A stretch of 35,479 nt of DNA from Alphaproteobacteria bacterium MarineAlpha5_Bin5 (GTDB lineage Bacteria > Pseudomonadota > Alphaproteobacteria > HIMB59 > GCA-002718135): the NCBI GenBank assembly GCA_002938205.1, contig PTKZ01000014.1, positions 1 to 35,479 on the forward strand. The letters run 5' to 3'. The notes beneath the pieces are model-generated. The model had not been told where the DNA came from. It searched no databases and saw nothing but the letters and a program-made list of their open reading frames with translations. Made by a program: the position numbers and the translations under genes. Shown here piece by piece: positions 16,573 through 24,609 of this stretch; the first letter of the stretch is position 1, and every line of letters begins with the position of its first letter.

Positions 16573-18477
16573 ATGTTTTTAAAAAAAGAACGTTTTTTAA
16601 ATTATTTATTTTCTCTTTTTTTACTTACTATTTTTATAAATACAATACCGATACCTCAATTACCTAAATATATATTATTCATTTTAATCAATTTTGCATT
16701 TTTTACTTTTCCAAATAAGAAAATTTTTTATAAAAATAAAAATTTATTTTTTTATTTAATAATTTTTTTTTTAATAATTATATTTATAACCATTGCTCCT
16801 ATTAAATTTGCAGTAAAAGTTAATAGTTTTGGTAATACAGACCCTAAATCAATGTCATTCAGTGCTAATGAATTTTACCAAGTTAATTTCCCTTTATGTT
16901 ATCAAAGTAATTTAAATTGTTATTGGGTTGACAATGAACGACCATTAGATGTTGTCTATGGTGTAGAAACTCAAAATAATAATAATATTAATATAAAAAT
17001 TGATAATATTTTTTATAGAAACTATTTGAATATTGCCAATTTAAACGAGTTAAGAAGTAATCTGTTTAGCTCTCCTGGTTCAACAATGGACATGTCAAAA
17101 TATAAAAATTTAAATAAAGATAATTACCCATTTTTTTTAAATTTTATATTTCCAAAATTATATCAAGGATCAAAATTTTGCTCATCGAATGAGAATGATT
17201 CAGAAAGTTGTAAGCTTCTAAATGAGCAGAATATGGAATTTGAATTTATTAATAAAGGAGAAAATAACAGAATCTTATTAAAACAGAACTTTATATTAAT
17301 TTCTATAAAGTTTTTTTTGTCTATTTTGCTTCTTACGTCTTTTTATTCTGTTTTTAAAAAAATATATATTTTTAAAGTTAGGGAAAAAATAGAGCTACTT
17401 TACCCTATATCTACAATTCTCAGCTTAATCATTATAAGTTTTTCAAATAATATTAATTTTCTTAATTCCTATTTATACCAATACCCTGGAGGAGATGGTT
17501 TTTTGTATTTATATTGGGGAAATTTAATCGCACAAGCTTTTAGAGAATTTAATTTTATAGAATTGCTTAGAGGTGGTGCAGATGTTTTTTATTGGATGCC
17601 TGGCATGAGATATTTTGTCGGTATCGAAAAAATTATTTATGGAAATGCTTATTATTTGCATTTAATAGTTTTATCTTTCTTACCTTTTATTATTAGAAAA
17701 TTTCTTGCAATTTATTTACCAAAAAAAATAGTTTTATTATTGATTTTATCCTTTCTTTTTTTCCCATTAATGCATCATATGGGATTTAGTTATTTTCAAT
17801 TTTATAGATATTTTACAAAAATATTTGCTGAACCTGTTGCTTACACAATATTTTTTATAGGTTTTGTTAGATTAATCTACTATTTTGATAAAAAAGATTT
17901 GTTATATAACACATTGCCATTAACTGGTTTTATTCTGATTATATCATGTATTATGAGGCCTAATTTAACAATTTCCTGCTTTTTTTTATTATTGATCCCT
18001 TTTTTTTATTTAATTAAGTACAAACAATATAGAATTTTAGTAATATTCACTTTAATTGGATCAACAATTTTTCTTCCATTACTTCATAACTATTACTACG
18101 GTGGAAGTTTGATATTATTTACTACTGCTGCTTTTGCAGATGCAAATATTAAGATTACACTTGGCGATTATTTTACATTGTTAACAACATTTAATATAGG
18201 ATATGAGAAGAAAAGAATGCTAATTGAGATGCTGAAAAATTTTATAAATCCTTTTGAAATACATAAATATTTTATTCTTTTGGGATTAATTTTATCTTTA
18301 CAAGTCAAGTTTTTTAAAAATAATATTCTCATACCTTTGTATATATTGATATTTACTCAGTTAATATTATTTTTCTTTTTAAATCCTGGTCCACGGTATA
18401 TGTGGGTTTTTTGGATATCATCTTTAGTTTTATCTTTTTATGTATTTTTTAATTTAAGGCAAAAAAAAATTAAATGA
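16573..18477 (+). CDS. Large polytopic membrane protein, probable GT-C type glycosyltransferase
   Basis: No named family is recognised with certainty. The 634 residues comprise three N-terminal hydrophobic spans (within about 10-80), a soluble loop of about 150 residues (80-235) with several cysteines that probably sits in the periplasm, and roughly nine or ten further spans to the C terminus. After a span comes YPGGDGFLYLYWG (Y304 to D308), and then GGADVFYWMPGMRYF. Acidic residues in the first loop after a membrane span, followed by an aromatic Met/Pro-rich loop, are typical of GT-C enzymes that use polyprenol-phosphate sugars. The downstream epimerase (overlap ATGA) and polyprenol-phosphate-type GT2 support such a role: the GT2 would make the lipid-linked sugar and this protein would transfer it outside. 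An O-antigen ligase or other membrane protein is the alternative. Confidence 0.6.
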   Translation: MFLKKERFLNYLFSLFLLTIFINTIPIPQLPKYILFILINFAFFTFPNKKIFYKNKNLFFYLIIFFLIIIFITIAPIKFAVKVNSFGNTDPKSMSFSANEFYQVNFPLCYQSNLNCYWVDNERPLDVVYGVETQNNNNINIKIDNIFYRNYLNIANLNELRSNLFSSPGSTMDMSKYKNLNKDNYPFFLNFIFPKLYQGSKFCSSNENDSESCKLLNEQNMEFEFINKGENNRILLKQNFILISIKFFLSILLLTSFYSVFKKIYIFKVREKIELLYPISTILSLIIISFSNNINFLNSYLYQYPGGDGFLYLYWGNLIAQAFREFNFIELLRGGADVFYWMPGMRYFVGIEKIIYGNAYYLHLIVLSFLPFIIRKFLAIYLPKKIVLLLILSFLFFPLMHHMGFSYFQFYRYFTKIFAEPVAYTIFFIGFVRLIYYFDKKDLLYNTLPLTGFILIISCIMRPNLTISCFFLLLIPFFYLIKYKQYRILVIFTLIGSTIFLPLLHNYYYGGSLILFTTAAFADANIKITLGDYFTLLTTFNIGYEKKRMLIEMLKNFINPFEIHKYFILLGLILSLQVKFFKNNILIPLYILIFTQLILFFFLNPGPRYMWVFWISSLVLSFYVFFNLRQKKIK

Positions 18478-19475
18478 ATATTTTTATTACAGGTATAGCA
18501 GGTTTTTTAGGATCAAATTTAGCCCATTATCTTGCTGATAGAAATCATAAGGTTTTTGGAAATGATAATTTTATAGGTGGATATAAAGACAATTTATCAA
18601 AAAAATTTATTTTTTATGAAACAGATTGCTGTGATTTTAATAATATGAAAAAAATCTTAAAAGATATTGATATAGTTATACATTGCGCAGCAACTGCATA
18701 TGAAGGTCTTTCAGTTTTTTCTCCATCATTTGTTACTAAAAATATTTATGAAGCAAGTGTTTCAACTTTTTCTGCAGCTATAGAAAATAAAGTAAAAAAA
18801 ATAATTTTTTGTTCATCAATGGCTAGATATGGTGAGCAAGCATTTCCTTTTACTGAAGATATGAAAACAATACCGCAAGATCCATATGGTATAGCTAAAG
18901 TAGCCGCAGAACAAACATTACGAAACTTATGTGATGTACATGGTATTGATTGGACAATTCTTGTGCCTCATAACATAGTTGGACCACGTCAAAAATATGA
19001 TGATCCATACAGAAATGTTCTCTCAATTTTTCTTAATAGAATGCTTTTAAAAAAACCAGCAATTATTTACGGTGACGGTACTCAGAAAAGATGTTTTTCT
19101 TATGTCGATGATTGTATTAGATGTATTGAACAAACAATTGAAAATACCAATACTTCTAAACAAATAATTAATATTGGTCCTGATGAGGAATTTATTACAA
19201 TAAAAGAACTTGCAAACAAATGTGCAAATGTCACAGGTTTTAATAGTCAACATATTTTTCATAAAGACAGACCACAAGAGGTGAAATTTGCAACTTGTTC
19301 TTCCAATAAGGCTAGAAAACTTATTGGATATAAAACTAAATTTAATTTGGATAAATCTATTGAATTAACTTGTGAATATATAAAAAAAAGAGGTCCTAAG
19401 GAATTCGACTATCAACTAGAGTTAGAAATTGTTAATGACAAAACTCCAGAAACATGGAAAAACAAACTAATTTAA
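18474..19475 (+). CDS. NAD-dependent nucleotide-sugar epimerase/dehydratase (extended SDR)
   Basis: Extended short-chain dehydrogenase acting on an NDP-sugar, probably a 4-epimerase or related enzyme. The NAD-binding loop GIAGFLG is at residues 7-13, the catalytic pair is Y138/K142 in DPYGIAKVAAE with the upstream SSM catalytic Ser, and NIVGPRQ, GDGTQKRCFSYVDD and INIGPDEE are standard substrate-domain motifs. Length 333 is normal. It overlaps the preceding membrane gene by four bases (ATGA) and the following GT2 by 22, so all three are translationally coupled, which suggests its product feeds the neighbouring transferases. The exact sugar is not determinable from sequence. Confidence 0.87.
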   Translation: MNIFITGIAGFLGSNLAHYLADRNHKVFGNDNFIGGYKDNLSKKFIFYETDCCDFNNMKKILKDIDIVIHCAATAYEGLSVFSPSFVTKNIYEASVSTFSAAIENKVKKIIFCSSMARYGEQAFPFTEDMKTIPQDPYGIAKVAAEQTLRNLCDVHGIDWTILVPHNIVGPRQKYDDPYRNVLSIFLNRMLLKKPAIIYGDGTQKRCFSYVDDCIRCIEQTIENTNTSKQIINIGPDEEFITIKELANKCANVTGFNSQHIFHKDRPQEVKFATCSSNKARKLIGYKTKFNLDKSIELTCEYIKKRGPKEFDYQLELEIVNDKTPETWKNKLI

Positions 19476-20191
19476 TATTTGATAGATCTAAAACTATTGA
19501 TCTAATATTGCCTGCGTATAATGAAGAAACTTCAATTAAAAAATGCATTGAAGATTTTAATTCATTAAGTTTATTTAAGAATATTATTGTTATAGATAAT
19601 AACAGTACTGACGGTACTGAAAAAGAAATTAAAAAAACTAGCGCAAAATATATATTAGAGAAAGAACAAGGATATGGAGCAGCATTAATTAGAGGAATAA
19701 AAGAATCAACATCTGATATAATAATTATGTGTGAACCAGATCTGACTTTCTCACATTTAGATGCTTTTAAATTTTTGGTATATTTAGAAAATTTTGATTG
19801 TGTTTTCGGTACTAGAACTTCTAAATCAATGATCGAAGCAGGATCAAAAATGTATTCATATTTGAGATATGGAAACATAATAGTAGCAAAGTTACTAGAA
19901 TATTTGTTTTTTGGACCAAGTATTACAGATGTGGGTTGTTCTTATAAAGCTTTTAAAAGTAAATCTATAAAAGATATACTTCATAAACTATCAGTAAAAG
20001 GTTCACATTTTCAACCTGAATTAATGATTAGATTAATTGAATCAAAAGCTAAAATTATTGAAATACCAGTTTTCTATTTAAGAAGATCTGGATACTCAAA
20101 GATTACTTATAATTTTTATTCTTCCTTAAGAGTTGCATTAAATATGATCAAAATTATTTTGCTTATTTTTTTAAAAAAATTCTTTAAATAA
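19454..20191 (+). CDS. Family 2 glycosyltransferase, polyprenol-phosphate sugar synthase type
   Basis: GT-A fold enzyme expected to transfer a sugar from an NDP-sugar to a lipid carrier or acceptor at the cytoplasmic membrane face. It has the GT2 opening LILPAYNEETSIKKCI, VIDNNSTDGT, the EQGYGAALIRGI loop typical of DPM1-like synthases, and a metal-site segment CEPDLTF where the usual DXD-like first residue is Glu. FGTRT and DVGCSYKAF further match dolichyl/undecaprenyl-phosphate mannose or glucose synthases. The C-terminal hydrophobic stretch (about 220-245) is a single membrane anchor. Length 245. It overlaps the epimerase by 22 bases and its TAA touches the next ATG. Confidence 0.85.
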   Translation: MEKQTNLIFDRSKTIDLILPAYNEETSIKKCIEDFNSLSLFKNIIVIDNNSTDGTEKEIKKTSAKYILEKEQGYGAALIRGIKESTSDIIIMCEPDLTFSHLDAFKFLVYLENFDCVFGTRTSKSMIEAGSKMYSYLRYGNIIVAKLLEYLFFGPSITDVGCSYKAFKSKSIKDILHKLSVKGSHFQPELMIRLIESKAKIIEIPVFYLRRSGYSKITYNFYSSLRVALNMIKIILLIFLKKFFK

Positions 20192-20590
20192 ATGAAAAAA
20201 ATATTCATAATTTTATTCTTACTTAAATCATCAATGACCTTTGCAGAAGAAATGTTTTTGAATAAAAAATTATTATGCATAGATTTATTGTGGGGCTTTG
20301 AATTTATTTCCCATAACAAAGTAAATGTCATTATTACAAATATTAATAATGAAACTAAAGTAATTCAATATTATTATGAAACTGCATTTGATTTATCTTA
20401 TGTAAATTTATATTTAAGCAAAAAAAATACTGCAAAACCTGTTTTATCTATTCATCAAGATACATTAAGAGTTGATATATGGACTATGACATCAGGAGGC
20501 ATTACATCAAGAGAGCTTATACCAACTGGTTTTTGTAAAGAGGTAGAAATTGAAAGCATAATTAATTATATTGAAAATATTAAAAATTAA
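20192..20590 (+). CDS. Small exported protein of unknown function
   Basis: Not recognised. The first 18 residues are a clear Sec signal peptide (MKKIFIILFLLKSSMTFA, cut before EE), leaving a mature protein of about 114 residues. It has one Cys near the new N terminus (LLCIDLLWGF) and one in TGFCKEVE near the C terminus, which could form a disulphide in the periplasm. The middle is beta-rich (NKVNVIITNINNETKVIQYYYETAFDL is its longest such stretch by eye, covering about residues 43-69). No lipobox is present. It starts on the base after the GT2 stop and is followed 18 bases later by the radical SAM gene, so it is almost certainly co-expressed with the glycan genes. Confidence 0.65.
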   Translation: MKKIFIILFLLKSSMTFAEEMFLNKKLLCIDLLWGFEFISHNKVNVIITNINNETKVIQYYYETAFDLSYVNLYLSKKNTAKPVLSIHQDTLRVDIWTMTSGGITSRELIPTGFCKEVEIESIINYIENIKN

Positions 20591-20608
20591 TACTATCTGA
20601 AAGTTTAA

Positions 20609-21712
20609 ATGATAGATTTATTCAAAAAAGTTAATCCATTTAATTTTTTAATTAATATGTGGTTTACGCAAAAAGAACCAATTAGCTTGGTTCATTTTGT
20701 TACAAACAGATGTAATGCAAGATGTTCATTTTGTTTTATAGATTTTGATAATGAAGATATTTTTAAGAATGAACTTTCTTTAGATGAAATAAATTTGCTT
20801 ACAAAAAATTTGGGCAAATCTATTGTAAACATAAATTTTACAGGAGGAGAACCTTTTGCTAGAAAAGATTTGATAGATATTGCAGAATGTTATTGTAAAA
20901 ATACCTCAATTCAATCAATTTATATTACTACAAATGGTAGTCTTCCAGAAAGAGTACAGTATTTTGCAAAAACAATAACTCGTAAATATCCTCATGTAAC
21001 ATTAAGTATAAGTATATCAATTGATGATTTGCCAAAGAACCATGACAGGATTAGAAAAATTGAAGGATTATTTGATAAATGTATCTTAACGTACAATCTT
21101 ATAAAAAAAATAAAAAATGTTGTACCAGTTGTTCAGGTAACTGTATCTGATGCAAATTTTATGAATGTAAAATACATTTATAAAAAATTAGTAAATGATT
21201 ATGAAATAAAATCATTAAAAGCTATTATTGTTAGAGATGAGGGCATCTATAAAACACCTAATAAAAAAAGAATTCAAATTTTAAATTCATATAAATGGAT
21301 CACCAATAAAATAATTCAAGACTCTAAAAATAAAATTATTAGTAACTATGATCAATCTTCTGCTCAGGGAAGGCTTCATTATAAAAAAGATACATTAATG
21401 TATAATTTTATTAGTAAATATTATTTAAAACCTTTTTACCAAAGTCCATGTCCAGCAGGTAAATTATTTGGCATTATTGATGCTAAAGGTAAAATTTTTG
21501 CTTGTGAAATTTTAGAGGAAGATTGCATTGGAGATCTTAGAGAAAATAATATGAATTTTATGAAAATTTGGAACAATCAAAAGAATTTAAAACTAAGAAA
21601 ATTTATAAAAGAGAGTAAATGTCACTGTTCTTATGAATGTGCATTAGCATTTAATTTTACTAGTAATTTTAGATATCAATTTTCATTTTTAAAATCATAT
21701 TTTGATTTTTGA
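20609..21712 (+). CDS. Radical SAM protein with SPASM/twitch-like C-terminal cluster domain
   Basis: Radical S-adenosylmethionine enzyme of unknown substrate. The 4Fe-4S motif CNARCSFC gives C35, C39 and C42; NFTGGEPFARKDL is the family GGEP motif; ITTNGS and SISIDDL follow in the TIM barrel. The C-terminal part has Cys at 281, 299, 338, 340 and 344, matching the auxiliary-cluster domain of SPASM/twitch proteins; the number of cysteines suggests one auxiliary cluster, not two. The loop FGIIDAKGKIFACE is typical of this domain. Length 367. It sits between an exported orphan and a GT2, so modification of a sugar, lipid or the exported protein are all possible. Several related proteins occur in surface-polysaccharide clusters, but no reaction can be assigned here. 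Confidence 0.87.
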   Translation: MIDLFKKVNPFNFLINMWFTQKEPISLVHFVTNRCNARCSFCFIDFDNEDIFKNELSLDEINLLTKNLGKSIVNINFTGGEPFARKDLIDIAECYCKNTSIQSIYITTNGSLPERVQYFAKTITRKYPHVTLSISISIDDLPKNHDRIRKIEGLFDKCILTYNLIKKIKNVVPVVQVTVSDANFMNVKYIYKKLVNDYEIKSLKAIIVRDEGIYKTPNKKRIQILNSYKWITNKIIQDSKNKIISNYDQSSAQGRLHYKKDTLMYNFISKYYLKPFYQSPCPAGKLFGIIDAKGKIFACEILEEDCIGDLRENNMNFMKIWNNQKNLKLRKFIKESKCHCSYECALAFNFTSNFRYQFSFLKSYFDF

Positions 21713-21722
21713 ATTACTTAAT

Positions 21723-22739
21723 ATGGTTAAATTTAATGTAATTATACCATCTATAGACATAGATGATCTTTTAATTAATTGTATTAAAGGACTTGTTGTT
21801 CAAAAATATAAAAATTTTTTTTTATCTGTTATTATTGAAAAAAATAATAAATTAAGTTTTTTAAATAATTATTTAAAGCAAAATAAAATTGCTTATAAAA
21901 TTATTGTAACAAAAGTAAAAACAATTTCAGGTAAAAGGAATATTGGGGCTTCTTTAATTGACTCTGAATATCTAGCATTCATTGATAGTGATGCTTATCC
22001 TAGCAAAAATTGGCTTGAGACTGGAAAAATTTTTTTTGATCAAAATAATGAAGTATTAGTTGTAGGTGGGCCAAGTGGAATTTCTTTTGAAAATGAAAAA
22101 CAATCTTATTTGTTAACAAATTATTCAAAAAAAAGTTTTTTGTGTACTGCTAATTTATCAAAAAGAAAATACTCCGATAAAAATCAATATTTTGATTGGC
22201 TTGAATCTTGTAATTTAATGATAAAAAAATCAACATATGATTCAGTAGACGGTATGAATAAAGAACAATATATTTTTGAAGACTTAGCATTGTGTCAAAA
22301 AATAAATAAAAAATATGGTAAACAAAAAATATATTATTTAGGAAAATTAATTGTTTATCATAAAGATAGATCTATATTGAATTTTTTAAAACAAAGATTT
22401 GTATATGGATTACACTTACAAGAAGCTCTTTTTTATTCTAATTTTTTGGGAAAGTTATTGAGTTTAATTCCTCTAGTTTTTTTAATTTCCTTAATTATCT
22501 TTTTTTCTTTTTTTTATAAAAATATTTTATTTTATTATTTGTTATTTATATTCACCATTTTATCATTTTCAATATTTTATTATGATATTAAAAAATTTAA
22601 ATTATCTTTTATTTTTTTAATTAATGTTTATTTTATAACTATATTATCTAATTTATCTTATGCATTGGGTAATATATTATCTTTTTTTAAATTAAAAAAA
22701 TTATTATCTAAAAAAATCTATTCTAATTCTCAATCGTAA
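21723..22739 (+). CDS. Family 2 glycosyltransferase with C-terminal membrane segments
   Basis: GT-A glycosyltransferase. The start region FNVIIPSIDIDDLLINCIKGL, the SGKRNIGASL segment, the DXD motif in FIDSDAYPSKNW, GGPSG, and the acceptor-site FEDLALCQKI are all family 2 features. After about residue 235 there are three hydrophobic segments, anchoring the enzyme in the inner membrane. ATG 21723 is preferred to TTG 21702, which would lie inside the radical SAM gene and add seven residues without conservation. Length 338. The RF-VYG motif (KQRFVYGLHLQ) resembles the QxxRW-like region of processive or membrane GT2 enzymes. It is the last gene of the plus-strand cluster. Confidence 0.84.
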   Translation: MVKFNVIIPSIDIDDLLINCIKGLVVQKYKNFFLSVIIEKNNKLSFLNNYLKQNKIAYKIIVTKVKTISGKRNIGASLIDSEYLAFIDSDAYPSKNWLETGKIFFDQNNEVLVVGGPSGISFENEKQSYLLTNYSKKSFLCTANLSKRKYSDKNQYFDWLESCNLMIKKSTYDSVDGMNKEQYIFEDLALCQKINKKYGKQKIYYLGKLIVYHKDRSILNFLKQRFVYGLHLQEALFYSNFLGKLLSLIPLVFLISLIIFFSFFYKNILFYYLLFIFTILSFSIFYYDIKKFKLSFIFLINVYFITILSNLSYALGNILSFFKLKKLLSKKIYSNSQS

Positions 22740-22791
22740 ATTTACAAATCAATTAAAATAATTTTTCGAACCATATTTTTGTTTACTTATT

Positions 22792-23421
22792 TTAATTTTT
22801 GCGGAAAATCGATGCAAATATTTTTATTTCATTAAATTTTTTATTTTTACCATGAGCGTTAAATTCTTTAAAAATTGGACAGGAAATTTTATTTTTAATT
22901 TTTAAAAATTTTTTTTTAAAACCACCTTTTATAAATACCTTTGAATTAATAGATAAAACAAACAACCCACCAGGCTTTGTAATACGTAAAAGTTCATCAA
23001 AAGCATCAGCCCCTACGTGCCCATGTGTAAAAGTTCCAGCACTTACAATTGCTCCAATAGAATCATTTTTTAATGGAATTTTTTTTGTAATATCTGCCTC
23101 TATTAATTCAGAGTAACAACCTTTTAATTTTGCTTCATTCAACATTTCTGAAGATATGTCTATTCCAATTATTTTTTTGTTACCTTTTTTATATAAAAAC
23201 TCACCTACTAATCCAGTTCCAGCTCCAACGTCAAGAATTGGAGTATCAGTCTTTCTTGAATACTTATTAAAATAAATACAAATTTTTTTTGGAGAAAGAT
23301 AATTTGAATTTACAGCAAATTCTTTATCATAAGTTTTTGCCCATTTTTTATATAGTTTTTTTGAATCTTCAGGAGTTTTTAATGAATAAGCTTCATTATA
23401 TCCTATTTTTTTTTTTAACAT
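22792..23421 (-). CDS. Class I SAM-dependent methyltransferase
   Basis: Rossmann-fold methyltransferase of unknown substrate. The SAM-binding motif I is DVGAGTGLVGEF, preceded by a helix-rich lead YKKWAKTYDKEF common in small-molecule and quinone/lipid methyltransferases; GIDISSEML is motif II and LLRITKPGGLFVLSI is the post-III strand. The ORF can be read up to an ATG at 23484, but that adds 21 hydrophobic residues lacking family character; the Met at 23421 gives an opening (LKKKIGYNEAYSLKTPEDS) that leads straight into the domain and is preferred. Neither start has a Shine-Dalgarno sequence. It faces the end of the glycan cluster and diverges from the MDR gene. It could act on a glycan or glycolipid, but proximity is the only reason. 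Confidence 0.82.
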   Translation of the reverse strand: MLKKKIGYNEAYSLKTPEDSKKLYKKWAKTYDKEFAVNSNYLSPKKICIYFNKYSRKTDTPILDVGAGTGLVGEFLYKKGNKKIIGIDISSEMLNEAKLKGCYSELIEADITKKIPLKNDSIGAIVSAGTFTHGHVGADAFDELLRITKPGGLFVLSINSKVFIKGGFKKKFLKIKNKISCPIFKEFNAHGKNKKFNEIKIFASIFRKN

Positions 23422-23569
23422 ATTATTAAAAGTAGGGCTTTCTGTTGCCAGAAGCATTAAATAAACTATCAGAAAACTTAACATTGTTCAAAGAATGAAT
23501 GTTGCTTTTTTACAAGTTAAAAAATACGATATCCGAATCTCAGAATAATTAATAAAATCCTTAAAAAAT

Positions 23570-24568
23570 ATGACACGAGAGTGGGTGATCAATAACTATT
23601 CAGGTTATAAGGGATTGGTCTTGCAGAATTGTAATCCCCATATAGCAGGTCCTGGTGAAATTCGTTTACGAATTGAGGCATTTGCGCTTAACTGGGGTGA
23701 TATGGATTTGATGCTGGACCGCTATTCGTTCAGTTTCAATAATTTTCCAGCTCGAATAGGTATGGAAGCTGCTGGCATTGTTGATGAAATTGGCGAAGGT
23801 GTGACAGGGATTGAGCTTGGTGCTCGCTATTGTACTTTGCCGTATTTTTATTTCAACAAAGGAGCTAGTGCTGATTATGTTACTATAGATGCTCGTTATG
23901 TCACACCTGCTCCTAAGAATTTGTCTGCAATTGAAAGTTCTTCGGTGTGGATGCAATTTATGACAGCTTATTATCCAATCGTGGAGTTGAGTAAGGCCGC
24001 ATCTGGAAAACATATTCTTGTAACTGCAGCCACTAGTACGGCTGGAAATGCAGCTCTAAACATTGGAGCTATGTTTGGAGCTAATATGATAGCCACAACA
24101 AGGTTTGAAAACAACCGCGATTATCTTATAGATTCAGGTGCTTCACATGTCATTGTGTCTGAAAATAATAACTTGGCAGCTAATTTGCTAGAGATGACCA
24201 ATGGTCACGGCATTGATGTAGCTTTTGATCCAGTAGGCGCAGGTATGATAGCTCAGTACAGTCCAGCACTTGCGCGGGATGCAACCATATTTTTTTATGG
24301 TACATTGGACGGAGTTTTTCCTAAACTGCCAATTGTTGATATGTTTAAGGTAAATGCTACCTTTCATCCCTATTCTTTATTTAACTATGTCGAAGATTCT
24401 TTGATGCAGACTAAGGGAACTGCCTTTGTTTATAAAGCGCTTGAAGATGGAAAAATCACACCAAATATAGACCGTATTTATCCTATGGAAAAATATCGAG
24501 AGGCTTGGGATTACCTTAGTCAACCACGTACAAAGCATGGTAAAGTGGTGATTGAAACTGGATTATGA
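23570..24568 (+). CDS. Zinc-independent MDR oxidoreductase, NADPH:quinone reductase-like; probable recent acquisition
   Basis: Medium-chain dehydrogenase/reductase, quinone-oxidoreductase-like branch. The N domain has GPGEIRLRIEAFALNWGDMDLM, whose Asn-Asp pattern replaces the zinc-binding Cys of alcohol dehydrogenases, and ARIGMEAAGIVDEIGEGV. The Rossmann loop is TAATSTAGNAAL rather than GxGxxG, also usual in this branch. Length 332. Its composition is foreign: sampled lines at 23641 and 23701 are 45% and 40% G+C against 25-32% in flanking genes, and none of its 13 arginine codons is AGA, the codon that dominates in neighbours. This indicates recent transfer. Substrate unknown. Cytoplasmic; no obvious operon partner. 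Confidence 0.86.
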   Translation: MTREWVINNYSGYKGLVLQNCNPHIAGPGEIRLRIEAFALNWGDMDLMLDRYSFSFNNFPARIGMEAAGIVDEIGEGVTGIELGARYCTLPYFYFNKGASADYVTIDARYVTPAPKNLSAIESSSVWMQFMTAYYPIVELSKAASGKHILVTAATSTAGNAALNIGAMFGANMIATTRFENNRDYLIDSGASHVIVSENNNLAANLLEMTNGHGIDVAFDPVGAGMIAQYSPALARDATIFFYGTLDGVFPKLPIVDMFKVNATFHPYSLFNYVEDSLMQTKGTAFVYKALEDGKITPNIDRIYPMEKYREAWDYLSQPRTKHGKVVIETGL

Positions 24569-24609
24569 TTTGTATCTAAAGTAAATCAAATAAGTTAACT
24601 AATTATTAT

